Source: Rhodospirillaceae bacterium | GTDB taxonomy: Bacteria > Pseudomonadota > Alphaproteobacteria > GCA-2731375 | Assembly (NCBI GenBank): GCA_018701215.1 | Contig: JABIWH010000033.1 | Span: forward strand, 35,247-99,246 | Direction of reading: 5' to 3' | Length of the DNA stretch: 64,000 bases | Shown: positions 26,206 through 35,336 of the stretch, in pieces | How positions within the stretch are numbered: the stretch's first letter is position 1 | Layout: every line of letters begins with the position of its first letter | Made by a program: the position numbers and the translations under genes | Notes under the pieces: model-generated | Database searches by the model: none | Told to the model about the DNA's origin: nothing | The model's input: the letters and a program-made list of their open reading frames with translations, nothing else

Positions 26206-27003
26206 CTAGATCGCCGTGATGCCGCCGTCGACGACCAGTTCGACGCCGGTTACATGGCGGGCCTCGTCGGAGGCCAGGAATAGGATGCAGTTGGCCACAT
26301 CCACCGCCTGGCCGGCTTCACCCATGGGAATACGCCGAATGGAAGCAGCCCATTTCGGGGCCGGATCGCCGCCGCCCAGATCCATCACCGCATCACCCAT
26401 CTCGGTTCGAATGATGCCTGGATGCACCGAATTGCAGCGGATGCCCAGGCCCTTGCGGGCGCAATCGATGGCCACGGATTTGGTCAGCTGGCGCACCGCG
26501 CCCTTTGAGGCACCGTAGGCAACGGCAATAGGGGTGCCGATCAGACCAGCCATGGACGACATGTTGACGATGGCGCCGCCGCCGGCCCCGCCTTTTTTCC
26601 GGCCACTATCCGCGGTCATCGCCGCGACGCCGTATTTGCAGCCCAGGAAGACGCCCTCAACATTGACCGCCTGAATCGCACGCCATTCGTCCATTTCCGT
26701 CTCGGCCAGGGTCTGGTTGATGGTGGTGGCGAGGATACCGGCATTGTTGATCAGGATGTCCGGGCGGCCATGCTCCCGCGCCACCGCAGCCATCAAACTT
26801 TGCCAGCTCGCTTCATCCCGCACATCATGTTGGATGAACGCCGCATCCTTGCCCAAATCATCGGCGGCGGCCTGGCCGGTCTCCGAATTGAATTCAGCGA
26901 TGATGAGCTTGGCGCCTTCTTCCACCAGCCGGGTGGCGGCGGCCCGGCCGATGCCGGTGCCACCCCCCGTTACAATGGCGATCTTGCCCTCTACGCGGCC
27001 CAT
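26206..27003 (-). CDS. SDR-family alcohol dehydrogenase, copy 1 of 3
   Basis: A 265-residue classical short-chain dehydrogenase. The cofactor motif is TGGGTGIG (12-19), NNAG is at 86-89, the catalytic serine is in NMSS (147-150) and Tyr163 and Lys167 are in YGASKGAV. The sequence resembles cyclic-alcohol dehydrogenases such as cyclopentanol dehydrogenase, for instance NAGIL, GVFLG, VRQLTKSVAIDCA, CNSVHPG and DEARHVTGVELVVDGG. It is the most downstream member of a three-gene tandem set on the minus strand, with the other copies at 27017 and 27836. GGAGA lies eight bases before its ATG. It probably oxidises a cyclic or secondary alcohol with NAD. Confidence 0.85.
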   Translation of the reverse strand: MGRVEGKIAIVTGGGTGIGRAAATRLVEEGAKLIIAEFNSETGQAAADDLGKDAAFIQHDVRDEASWQSLMAAVAREHGRPDILINNAGILATTINQTLAETEMDEWRAIQAVNVEGVFLGCKYGVAAMTADSGRKKGGAGGGAIVNMSSMAGLIGTPIAVAYGASKGAVRQLTKSVAIDCARKGLGIRCNSVHPGIIRTEMGDAVMDLGGGDPAPKWAASIRRIPMGEAGQAVDVANCILFLASDEARHVTGVELVVDGGITAI

Positions 27004-27016
27004 ACTGATCGTCTCC

Positions 27017-27814
27017 CTAAATTGCCGTTATACCGCCATCGACCACCAACTCGGTGCCGGTGACATGACGGGCCTCGTCGGAAGCCAGAAACAGAATGCA
27101 GTTGGCCACATCCACCGCCTGACCGGCCTCACCCATGGGTATCTGCACTAGGCGTTCAGCCCATTTCGCCGCCGCATCGTTATTGCCCAAGGCCATGACC
27201 TGATCGCCCATGTCGGTGTGGATAACGCCCGGATGCACCGAATTGCAGCGGATGCCCAGGCCTTTGCGGGCGCAATCAATGGCCACGGATTTGGTCATTT
27301 GCCGCACGGCTCCCTTGGAGGCGCCATAGGCCAGCAAATGCGGCGTGCCGACCAGACCGGCGATGGACGACATATTGACGATGGCGCCACCACCCAGCCC
27401 ACCTTTCTCGCGGCCACCATTCGCGGTCATCGCGGCGACGCCATATTTGCAGCCGAGAAAGACACCTTCCACATTGACCGTCTGCACCGCACGCCATTGC
27501 TCCATCTCCGTCTGGCCCAGGGTCTGATCGCTTTCCGTGGCCAGGATGCCAGCGTTATTGACCAGGATATCAAGGCGGCCATGATGAGAGGCCACCGCCT
27601 CCATCAAGGCTTGCCAGCTTGCCTCTTCCCGCACGTCATGCCGCACGAATACGGCATCGCCGCCCAGGGCCTCAGCCACCGCCTGGCCGCTCTCCGCATT
27701 GAATTCGGCGATAGTGACTTTCGCGCCCTCTTCGGCCAGCCGTGCCGCCGCCGCCCGGCCAATGCCGGTGCCGCCGCCCGTGACAATGGCGATCTTTCCG
27801 TCCACGCGTCCCAT
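27017..27814 (-). CDS. SDR-family alcohol dehydrogenase, copy 2 of 3
   Basis: A 265-residue classical SDR and near-twin of its neighbours. It holds TGGGTGIG (12-19), NNAG (86-89), a YGASK catalytic pair (163-167) and the same cyclic-alcohol-dehydrogenase-like segments as copy 1. The start is placed at 27814 (MGRVDGK) because GGGAG sits at a normal distance upstream of it; an in-frame ATG five codons earlier (27829) is too close to that site. By eye it is about four fifths identical to copies 1 and 3, and more like copy 3. The spacing to both neighbours is short, so the trio is likely one transcript. Differences cluster in the loop around residues 150-165 and 205-220, which line the substrate pocket in this family. 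Confidence 0.85.
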   Translation of the reverse strand: MGRVDGKIAIVTGGGTGIGRAAAARLAEEGAKVTIAEFNAESGQAVAEALGGDAVFVRHDVREEASWQALMEAVASHHGRLDILVNNAGILATESDQTLGQTEMEQWRAVQTVNVEGVFLGCKYGVAAMTANGGREKGGLGGGAIVNMSSIAGLVGTPHLLAYGASKGAVRQMTKSVAIDCARKGLGIRCNSVHPGVIHTDMGDQVMALGNNDAAAKWAERLVQIPMGEAGQAVDVANCILFLASDEARHVTGTELVVDGGITAI

Positions 27815-27835
27815 ACTTAATACTCCCATCTTTTT

Positions 27836-28633
27836 CTAAATTGCGGCGATGCCGCCATCAACAATCAGCTCGGCACCCGTGACATGGCGGGCTTCATCAG
27901 AGGCCAGGAACAGCACGCAATTTGCCACGTCCACCGCCTGACCCGGCTCTCCCATGGGTATCAACCGCATGCGGGAGGCATATCTTTTCTTGGCATCGCC
28001 ACCGCCCAGGCTCAAAACCTGATCACCCATGTCAGTAACGATCATCCCAGGGTGGACCGAGTTGCAACGGATACCCAGGCCTTTCCTGGCACAATCGATG
28101 GCCACGGATTTGGTCATCTGCCGCACCGCGCCCTTGGAGGCACCATAAGCGACCAGATGCGCCGAGCCGATCATGGCGGCGAGAGATGACATATTGACGA
28201 TGGCGCCACCGCCCAAACCGCCTTTTTCACGGCCGCCATTCGCGGTCATCGCCGCGACGCCATACTTGCAGCCCAGAAAGACGCCTTCAACATTGACCGC
28301 CTGCACCGCGCGCCACTGCGCCAATTCGGTTTGCGCCAGGGATTGATTATCTTCAGTGGCCAAGATCCCGGCGTTATTGACCAGAATGTCCGGGCGGCCA
28401 TGGCGGGAGGCAACGGCGGCCATCAGATCCCGCCAACTCGCCTCTTCGCGCACGTCATGCTGGATGAAAACCGCATCACCGCCCAAGGCCTCGGCAACCG
28501 CCTGGCCGCTTTCCGCATTGAATTCCGCGATGGTAACCTTGGCGCCTTCTTCCGCCAAACGTGTTGCACAGGCCCGGCCGATACCCGTGCCGGCGCCGGT
28601 AACGATGGCGATTTTTCCTTCAACGCGACCCAT
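27836..28633 (-). CDS. SDR-family alcohol dehydrogenase, copy 3 of 3
   Basis: A 265-residue classical SDR, first gene of the tandem trio in transcription order. It has TGAGTGIG in place of TGGGTGIG at the cofactor site (12-19), NNAG at 86-89 and the YGASK pair. In the pocket region it has NMSSLAAMIGSAHLVAYG where copy 1 has NMSSMAGLIGTPIAVAYG, which suggests a different substrate or preference within one pathway. The ribosome site is weak (GTGAGTAAACAT). A CopD-like membrane protein gene lies upstream on the same strand. Together the three may act on successive or stereoisomeric alcohols. Confidence 0.85.
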   Translation of the reverse strand: MGRVEGKIAIVTGAGTGIGRACATRLAEEGAKVTIAEFNAESGQAVAEALGGDAVFIQHDVREEASWRDLMAAVASRHGRPDILVNNAGILATEDNQSLAQTELAQWRAVQAVNVEGVFLGCKYGVAAMTANGGREKGGLGGGAIVNMSSLAAMIGSAHLVAYGASKGAVRQMTKSVAIDCARKGLGIRCNSVHPGMIVTDMGDQVLSLGGGDAKKRYASRMRLIPMGEPGQAVDVANCVLFLASDEARHVTGAELIVDGGIAAI

Positions 28634-28655
28634 TATGTTTACTCACCCTCACTCA

Positions 28656-29117
28656 TCAAAAAGCCCAATAACGCCCGGTCGCCCCCAACAACATGGTCAC
28701 CAGCCCCAGAACGAGATTGATCCCGACTATTTTACGGATCTTGGCCAGTTGCACCCCGGCGGCGGCAAAATCTTTTTCGTTCAAGGCCGCCTTGAAGGGC
28801 CGATAGGGGCCAAAATAGATGTGCAGATACAGCCCGATCATGAGCCATCCCAGAGCCTGCATCAAATTCACATGCAGGCCAAGGTTGGCAAAACCGCCCA
28901 GATAGATAAACACCATCATGTAGCCAGAGATCAAAAGGGCGGCGATGGCCATCCAGACCCGCGAGAAGAAGCGCCGCAGCACGCCGCGCCACAGCACCAG
29001 ACGCAGAGGCGGCGTTAGATGCAATTCCGCCGCCGGGCGCAGGCAACGATGGGCGAAATACATTCCCCCCACCCAAAATGCCGCCGCCAAAAGATGCACG
29101 CCAATCCATAAACCCAT
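28656..29117 (-). CDS. CopD-like integral membrane protein
   Basis: A 153-residue membrane protein with about four hydrophobic helices. It starts MGLWIGVHLLAAAFWVGGMYFAHRCLRP, which is the pattern of CopD-type or DUF-like membrane proteins with a conserved HLLAAxFWVGGM, and includes IAALLISGYMMVFIY, GWLMIGLYLHIYFGPYRPF and GINLVLGLVTMLLG. Histidines 8 and 23 could bind a metal or haem. Copper-tolerance CopD proteins are larger; this is the short form. Function is not established. It is divergent from the SDR gene at 29256 and lies just upstream of the SDR trio on the same strand. Confidence 0.65.
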   Translation of the reverse strand: MGLWIGVHLLAAAFWVGGMYFAHRCLRPAAELHLTPPLRLVLWRGVLRRFFSRVWMAIAALLISGYMMVFIYLGGFANLGLHVNLMQALGWLMIGLYLHIYFGPYRPFKAALNEKDFAAAGVQLAKIRKIVGINLVLGLVTMLLGATGRYWAF

Positions 29118-29255
29118 AAGTGCCGCCTCCCCGGTTATTTTGTGATCCTAGAACATGTTCGCGGCAAATTCATACGTTTTGCCCGCGCACGCAGCGTATG
29201 GATCGGTTATGCTACGACGCAAATCCATCTTGATGACATAAAAGGAAACAAAATC

Positions 29256-30032
29256 GTGGCCATGAACCTGTTTGATTTGACTGGCAAAGTTGCCATTGTG
29301 ACCGGCTCCACCAAGGGTATTGGCAAGGCCATGGCCGAGGGTCTGGCGGAGCATGGAGCCAAGGTGGTGATCACCTCGCGCAAGGCGGATCTGTGCGAGG
29401 ACGTCGCCAACGGCATCAAGGCCGAGGGCGGCGAAGCCATCGCCATTCCCTGTAATATCTCGCGCAAGGAGGACATGGACAACCTGCTGGCCAAGACGCG
29501 GGAAGCTTGGGGCCAGATCGATATCTTGATCCTGAATGCCGCCGTTAATCCGTTCTACGGCTCGGCCCTGGATATTCCCGACGATGCGTTCGACAAGACC
29601 ATGGACGTCAACATCAAGTGTAATCTGGCGTTTTGCCGGGAAGTTATCCCTGAGATGCAGGCCCGCAAGGACGGCGCCATTATGATCGTTTCCTCCATCG
29701 GCGGTCTGCGTGGCAGCACCGTTTTGGGCGCCTATTGCATTTCCAAGGCGGCCGATATGCAGATCGTGCGCAACCTGGCGGCCGAATTCGGCAAGGATAA
29801 CATCCGCGTCAACTGCATCGCACCGGGTTTGGTGAAAACCAATTTCGCCCGCGCCCTGTACGAGGATCCGGAAGTCGCGGCCAAGCGGGAGGAAGCCACC
29901 CCCATGGGACGTCTGGGCGAGGGCGAGGATCTTGCCGGTATCGCCGTCTATCTGGCCTCCAAGGCGGGTTCATGGACCACCGGCCAGACCTTTTGCATTG
30001 ACGGCGGCGTCACGGCGGTGGGCGCTGGTTAA
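29256..30032 (+). CDS. SDR-family oxidoreductase
   Basis: A 258-residue classical SDR not of the trio type. It has TGSTKGIG (16-23), a GAYCISKAADM catalytic segment with Tyr and Lys spaced by three, VSSIGGLRGS, CIAPGLVKT and SWTTGQTFCIDGGVT. It resembles dehydrogenases acting on short hydroxyacyl or sugar-type substrates, such as the human DHRS4 group. The start is GTG 29256, with AGGA at 29243-29246 nine bases away; an ATG two codons later (29262) is the alternative. The gene is divergent from the CopD-like gene and ends 48 bases before glnD, so it may be transcribed with it. Substrate is unknown. Confidence 0.82.
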   Translation: MAMNLFDLTGKVAIVTGSTKGIGKAMAEGLAEHGAKVVITSRKADLCEDVANGIKAEGGEAIAIPCNISRKEDMDNLLAKTREAWGQIDILILNAAVNPFYGSALDIPDDAFDKTMDVNIKCNLAFCREVIPEMQARKDGAIMIVSSIGGLRGSTVLGAYCISKAADMQIVRNLAAEFGKDNIRVNCIAPGLVKTNFARALYEDPEVAAKREEATPMGRLGEGEDLAGIAVYLASKAGSWTTGQTFCIDGGVTAVGAG

Positions 30033-30080
30033 GGGGGGAAACATGGGGATAGGGGGCACTCGGGGAAGATCGGTATCGCC

Positions 30081-32873
30081 ATGACGGATGTGGATGCATT
30101 CACGGACCGGCGCAAGGTTATCGACCGCGCCGCCTTGAGCGAGGCCTTGAATGACCTGGCCGAGGATCATGCCCCCGATTCCCCCGCCCTGCGCGCTGCC
30201 GTACTGCAGCTTTTGAAAGATGCGCTGGCGGCCGGCCACGGCGAAGTACGCCAGCGGTTCGAGGCGGGGGGCAGCGGCAACATGGTGCTGGCCGCCAACT
30301 GCTATCTGTTGGATCAATTGATCCGTGCGCTTTATGATTTCACCACCGGCGTCGTTTTCCGCGCCACCAATCCGACCGCATCCGAACGTATCGGGCTGGT
30401 CGCCATCGGCGGCTACGGTCGCGGCGAATTGGCGCCGCAATCGGATATCGATCTGTTGTTTCTATTACCCTACAAGCAAACCCCCTGGGGTGAGCAGGTG
30501 GTGGAATACATGCTCTACATGCTGTGGGACCTGCGCCTGAAGGTGGGCCATGCCACACGCACGGTGGATGAATGCATCCGCCTCTCCCTAAGTGATCTGA
30601 CCATCCGCACCACTTTGTTGGAGGGCCGTTATCTGTGGGGCGACGAGGCCCTGTTCAAGGAAATGAAGGAACGTTTCGCGGCGGAGGTCGTCGCCGATAC
30701 CGGTCCGGACTTTGTCGATGCGAAATTGGCCGAACGCAACGAACGTCATCAGCGCATGGGCGACAGCCGCTATTTGTTGGAACCCAACGTCAAGGACGGC
30801 AAGGGCGGCCTGCGCGATCTGCATACCCTGTTCTGGATCGCCAAGTACCTCTACCGGGTTGATGACGTGGCGGAGCTGATCGGCCAGGGCGTCTTGACGG
30901 AAGAGGAATACCGCCTGTTCGCCAAGGCCGAAACCTTCCTGCGCACGGTACGCTGCCATCTGCACTATTTGGCCAACCGGCCGGAAGAGCGCCTGACATT
31001 CGATGTGCAGCCGGAATTGGCCGTCCGCCTGGGCTATCGCGACCACGCCGGCAGCTCGGGCGTGGAACGCTTCATGAAGCACTATTTTCTGGTCGCCAAG
31101 GACGTGGGCGATTTGACCCGCATCTTTTGCGCCACCCTGGAAGAGCAGCACAAGCGCCAGCCGCGGTTCCGCCTGCCCCGGTTTGGCCTACGCAGGCGCG
31201 AGATCGATGGCTTTCTGGTCGAGGGTGACCGGATTAATTTGCTGGACGACGGCGATTTTCGACGCGATCCGATAAAGTTGATCGGGCTGTTTCATGTGGC
31301 GCATGAAAAGGACCTCGATATCCATCCCCAGGCATTGCGCCTGATCACCCGCAATCTGCGCCTGATCGACAATAAAATGCGCGAAGATCCAGAGGCCAAC
31401 CGCCTGTTTCTGGAAATCATCAGTTCGAAATGCAATCCTGAAACCACCCTGCGCCGCCTGAACGAGGCCGGCGTGTTCGGCCGTTTCGTGCCCGATTTTG
31501 GCCGCGTCGTGGCCCAGATGCAGCACGATATGTACCATGTATATACAGTGGACGAGCATACCATCCGTGCCATGGGCATCCTGGCCCGGATCGAGGCCGG
31601 TGAATTGGCGGAAGATCACCCGCTGTCATCGGAGGTCATCGGCAAGGTCAAGCTGCGCCGGGTGTTGTACGTCGCCTTATTGTTGCACGATATCGCCAAG
31701 GGCCGGGGCGGCGACCATTCCGTGTTGGGGGCAGAGGTGGCGGAGGAGCTTTGCCCGCGTTTCGGCATGGATGCCGCGGAGACAGAGACGGTGGCCTGGC
31801 TGGTGCGCTGGCATCTGGCCATGGCGCATACAGCCTTCAAGCGCGATCTGGATGATCCCAAATCGATCAGCGATTTTGTCGAGCTGGTACAAAGCCCGGA
31901 GCGTCTGAAGCTGCTGGTGGTGCTGACCGTCTGCGATATCCGCGCCGTGGGCCCAGGCATCTGGAACGGCTGGAAAGGCCAGTTGCTGCGCGATCTCTAT
32001 AACCGGGCCGAGGAATATATGTTGGGTGGCCAGCCTCTGGCGAACCGCGAGCAACGTGCCGAGGCGGTGAAGGATGCCCTGCGGGAACGTTTGCCAGATT
32101 GGCCACGGGAGGCGGTGGAGCGGCATTTAGACCGGGGCGTCGCGGCTTTTTGGCTGTCGGCCGAGCTGTCGGATCATGAATATTGGGCCCGCATGATGCG
32201 GTCTGCCGATGATGCCGGAGAAGCCATCGCCATCGACGTTCGGGTCCATCCCTTTGAATCGTTCACCGAAGTGGCCGTCTATACCGCCGATCATCCAGGT
32301 TTGTTCTCACGCCTGGCGGGCGCCATCACCGTTAGCGGCGCGACCATCGCCGGGGCACGGATTTTCACCACTACGGACGGCATGGCCCTGGATGTGTTTT
32401 CAATACAAGATGTCGAGGGTGGACCGATTGAAAGGCCGGAAAGCATCACCCGCCTGCGCCTGACCATCGCCAAGATATTGAGCGGCGAAACCCTGCTGTC
32501 CGTGGCACTGGGCGAGAGGCGTAGCCATCTGCCGGGCCGCGCCAGCGTCTTCACGGTGCAGCCGGCGGTGATTATCGACAACGAGGCCTCCCGCGCCCAT
32601 ACGGTGATCGAGGTCAATGGACGCGACCGCCCCGCCCTGTTGCATGATCTGACCAAGGCCTTCTACGGTTTGTCCCTGACCATCGCCAACGCTCGGATCG
32701 CGACTTATGGCGAGCGGGCGGTTGATGTATTTTACGTCAAGGACCTGTTCGGCCTGAAGATCACTTCCGAGCGGCGGCTGACAACCATCCGCGAACGTCT
32801 GCTATCCGCCCTGACGGAAGTAGATGATGTAGCGGCCATGGCGGGCGGCCAGGACAGCGCCGCGTCCGCATAA
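30081..32873 (+). CDS. glnD: [Protein-PII] uridylyltransferase / uridylyl-removing enzyme
   Basis: A 930-residue bifunctional nitrogen sensor that adds UMP to PII proteins when glutamine is low and removes it when high. The nucleotidyltransferase domain carries GGYGRGELAPQSDIDLLF (110-127), with the metal-binding aspartates 122 and 124. The HD domain that removes UMP has LLHDIAKGRGGDHS near residue 533. Two ACT domains lie at the end (about 720-790 and 840-910), where glutamine is sensed: FTEVAVYTADHPGLFSRLAG and VIEVNGRDRPALLHDLTKAF. Length and order match the family. In many alphaproteobacteria mutS and murJ are close by. A bidirectional hairpin lies after its stop. Confidence 0.97.
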   Translation: MTDVDAFTDRRKVIDRAALSEALNDLAEDHAPDSPALRAAVLQLLKDALAAGHGEVRQRFEAGGSGNMVLAANCYLLDQLIRALYDFTTGVVFRATNPTASERIGLVAIGGYGRGELAPQSDIDLLFLLPYKQTPWGEQVVEYMLYMLWDLRLKVGHATRTVDECIRLSLSDLTIRTTLLEGRYLWGDEALFKEMKERFAAEVVADTGPDFVDAKLAERNERHQRMGDSRYLLEPNVKDGKGGLRDLHTLFWIAKYLYRVDDVAELIGQGVLTEEEYRLFAKAETFLRTVRCHLHYLANRPEERLTFDVQPELAVRLGYRDHAGSSGVERFMKHYFLVAKDVGDLTRIFCATLEEQHKRQPRFRLPRFGLRRREIDGFLVEGDRINLLDDGDFRRDPIKLIGLFHVAHEKDLDIHPQALRLITRNLRLIDNKMREDPEANRLFLEIISSKCNPETTLRRLNEAGVFGRFVPDFGRVVAQMQHDMYHVYTVDEHTIRAMGILARIEAGELAEDHPLSSEVIGKVKLRRVLYVALLLHDIAKGRGGDHSVLGAEVAEELCPRFGMDAAETETVAWLVRWHLAMAHTAFKRDLDDPKSISDFVELVQSPERLKLLVVLTVCDIRAVGPGIWNGWKGQLLRDLYNRAEEYMLGGQPLANREQRAEAVKDALRERLPDWPREAVERHLDRGVAAFWLSAELSDHEYWARMMRSADDAGEAIAIDVRVHPFESFTEVAVYTADHPGLFSRLAGAITVSGATIAGARIFTTTDGMALDVFSIQDVEGGPIERPESITRLRLTIAKILSGETLLSVALGERRSHLPGRASVFTVQPAVIIDNEASRAHTVIEVNGRDRPALLHDLTKAFYGLSLTIANARIATYGERAVDVFYVKDLFGLKITSERRLTTIRERLLSALTEVDDVAAMAGGQDSAASA

Positions 32874-32880
32874 CACCGCA

Positions 32881-32929
32881 ACAAACAGCAACCACCGGAC
32901 CCGGTTTCCGGGTTCGGCGGCTGGTTTGT
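32881..32929. terminator. Hairpin terminator between glnD and a chemoreceptor gene
   Basis: An imperfect stem runs from ACAAAC (32881) to GTTTGT (32929), with the apex CCCGG-TTT-CCGGG. It lies between the convergent ends of glnD and the chemoreceptor gene, where a bidirectional terminator is expected. The core resembles the hairpin at 35253-35285. Confidence 0.7.
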
Positions 32930-32970
32930 CTTGATATTTTGGGAACAAATCCCCCCTTGTGGGGAGGCCC

Positions 32971-35031
32971 TCAGGCGGCCCTAACATCGGTCAGGAACGT
33001 CTCTACGGTACTCTTCAAGGCGTCGGCCTGCCTGGCCAGTTCCTCGGAGGCGGATAATACCTGGGCGGCGGCGGCGCCGGTCTCGGATGTCGCCTCGTTG
33101 ACGGAGGAAATATTCTCCGTCACTTCCTGGGTACCCTTGGCGGCCTGATCAACATTGCGGCCGATTTCCTGGGTCGCCGCGGCCTGCTCTTCCACGGCAG
33201 CGGATACGGAGGCCGAGATGTCATTGATCTTGCCGATGGTCTCGCCGACCCCCTGCAGGGCGCTGACCGCACCGTTGGTTTCTTCCTGCATGGTGGTGAT
33301 CTGCGCGGCGATATCCTCGGTCGCCTTAGCCGTCTGGTTGGCCAGGTTCTTAACCTCGGAGGCCACAACGGCAAAGCCTTTGCCGGCATCACCGGCACGG
33401 GCCGCCTCAATCGTTGCGTTCAGGGCCAACAGGTTCGTCTGGGAGGCGATATCGTTGATCAGATCAACCACATCGCCAATTTTTTGCGCCGCATCATTCA
33501 GGCCCAACACCGATTGATTGGTCTTCTCGGTCTGGCTGACAGCTTCGTCCGTAATGCGGGCCGACTCGCTGACCTGACGGGTAATCTCGCCAATCGACGC
33601 GGACAGCTCCTCCGATGCGGTGGCAACGGTCTGCACATTCGTGCTGGCCTGTTCCGAGGCCGCGGCAACAGCGGTGGCGCGTTGCACGGATTGCGCCGCC
33701 GTGGAGGTCATTGCGTTCGCGGTGGCATCCATCTCGGTAGTGGCCGAGGTAACGGTCTTCAGGATGCCGGCCACGGAATTGTCGAAATCCTTGGTGATGG
33801 CATCGATTTTCTTCGCCCGCGCCTCGCGCGCGACCTGGCCCTCGGCCCGTTCGGCCTCCAACCGTTCACGCTCAACGGCATTTTGCTTGAAGACCTCCAC
33901 CGCCGTGGCCATATCGCCGATCTCGTCATCGCGGCCCAGTCCGGAAATCTCGACACCAAGATCACCTTCGGCAACAGCGTTCATTTGTTCCGTCATGGCC
34001 AAGGTTGGGCGCACGATGCGGATCAACAACACCCAACCGGTCAGCGTGGTCAATCCCAACGACGAAACCACGGCGACCGCCATGATAATAAGGGATAACA
34101 GCGTCGCGGATTCCAGATTACCCGTAAGCTGTCGTTGCTCTGCCTTGGTCTGGGCGGCGATTTCGCCAACCAGAATATCGAAGCCCTTGATCGCCGGACC
34201 ATCGCTGATCTTTACGGACTTATCCAATTTTTCGACGGTTGAGCCCTTGGCGACCAGCCCCTCGACCAGACCGGTGTTCTTGTCATAGGCGTTGACGACG
34301 TTGGAAATCGCCGCCAGAGCCGCGGCTTCGCGTTCATTGACGCCAAGGCTATTGAATTTAGCCACAATCTCGCGCGCGCCGGCGACCCGGGCACGGATCT
34401 TGGCCACACGAGGCGCGTCCTGGCGCAGAACATAATTCTTGAATTGATGGATCATGCCGCCATAGCCCAGCGCTTCACGTAGCGCGACCAGCAGCTCGAT
34501 CTTGGTTTCGGCGCCCTGGTCCGCATGGCGTTGTGCCAGCAGTGTCGCCTTCAAAACCTTGATGCCTTCCAAAGCCGGCTTGTCGCTGACCTTCACGGTC
34601 TTGTCGATCTGGCGCGATGTCTTGCCTTCCGCCACCAACGCGGCGACAAGGTCCGTCTTGGCGGTATAGTCAGCAATCACGCCGCTGATGGCCTTGATCG
34701 CGGCCTGTTCCTCGGCGTTAATCCCGACGGCCCGATAGGCCTTGAGCGCGCCCTGCGCGGCACCGGCGGCGGCACGGATGCGGCCCAGACGTTTGCCGTC
34801 CTTACGCAGGACATAATTCTTGAATTGATGGATCATGCCGCCATAACCAAGGTTCGAGACCAGGGAATTCAAGGCCCTGTCCTTGGGTGAGGAAATATCC
34901 TGATAATGGGACCAGTAAATCTGGGAATCGGCTACCTTGCCGCGAATAAGCGCGGCGCTGACAACGAATACGGCGCCGACGGCCACTAAAAAACCAATAA
35001 TGACAAAGCTCAAACTTTTAAATCGGGTCAA
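32971..35031 (-). CDS. Methyl-accepting chemotaxis protein with duplicated [15 protein letters not shown] sensor
   Basis: A 686-residue chemoreceptor. The start is TTG 35031, because GGAGGAAA lies right before it (35036-35043) and the following residues form the first membrane helix; the longer frame to 35103 lacks a ribosome site. A helix near residues 8-28 leads into a periplasmic sensor of about 280 residues that contains an internal duplication: [15 protein letters not shown] at about 62-76 and again at 189-203. A second membrane helix lies near 312-335, followed by HAMP and a long signalling helix pair with the hairpin tip EIA(S)[17 protein letters not shown]. The signal is unknown. Convergent with glnD. 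Confidence 0.9.
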   Translation of the reverse strand: MTRFKSLSFVIIGFLVAVGAVFVVSAALIRGKVADSQIYWSHYQDISSPKDRALNSLVSNLGYGGMIHQFKNYVLRKDGKRLGRIRAAAGAAQGALKAYRAVGINAEEQAAIKAISGVIADYTAKTDLVAALVAEGKTSRQIDKTVKVSDKPALEGIKVLKATLLAQRHADQGAETKIELLVALREALGYGGMIHQFKNYVLRQDAPRVAKIRARVAGAREIVAKFNSLGVNEREAAALAAISNVVNAYDKNTGLVEGLVAKGSTVEKLDKSVKISDGPAIKGFDILVGEIAAQTKAEQRQLTGNLESATLLSLIIMAVAVVSSLGLTTLTGWVLLIRIVRPTLAMTEQMNAVAEGDLGVEISGLGRDDEIGDMATAVEVFKQNAVERERLEAERAEGQVAREARAKKIDAITKDFDNSVAGILKTVTSATTEMDATANAMTSTAAQSVQRATAVAAASEQASTNVQTVATASEELSASIGEITRQVSESARITDEAVSQTEKTNQSVLGLNDAAQKIGDVVDLINDIASQTNLLALNATIEAARAGDAGKGFAVVASEVKNLANQTAKATEDIAAQITTMQEETNGAVSALQGVGETIGKINDISASVSAAVEEQAAATQEIGRNVDQAAKGTQEVTENISSVNEATSETGAAAAQVLSASEELARQADALKSTVETFLTDVRAA

Positions 35032-35252
35032 CGAATTTCCTCCACTTCGCGTCAAGGCAGGTTTGGCAAACGTTGGCGACCTGGACGCGGCACTAACAAA
35101 CAACGATCAGACATGCCATTAGCTTCGTTAATTATGCCTTTTGACATATTTCTAATCACTCATTTCAGCTTAGTACCAGAGGATTACATATCGGTTAAAA
35201 TTCTACTTTTGGAAAACGATTAATTTCCAACTTACGATCTACACACAAACGA

Positions 35253-35285
35253 AGCCGCCGAACCCAATTTCTGGGTCCGGCGGCT
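35253..35285. terminator. Hairpin terminator after the large chemoreceptor gene
   Basis: AGCCGCCGAACCCA (35253-35266) pairs with TGGGTCCGGCGGCT (35272-35285) with a single mismatch around a five-base loop. It lies just beyond the 3' end of the chemoreceptor gene ending at 35337 on the minus strand. It shares its GCCGCCGAACCC core with the hairpin at 32881-32929. Confidence 0.7.
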
Positions 35286-35336
35286 GTTATGTCTTGGTAT
35301 GGTGGGAGGTAAGTACTCCGATCGTGCATGGGACCG

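Noticed and set aside
14421..30080. A prophage or integrative element as the carrier of the catabolic island
   Set aside because: No integrase, transposase, tRNA or terminal direct repeat was seen at its edges; insertion is inferred only from gene order.
35150..35215. A sigma-28 (flagellar) promoter upstream of the chemoreceptor gene ending at 32971
   Set aside because: AAAAGT and ACCGATAT are present but the spacing is about seven bases instead of about eleven.
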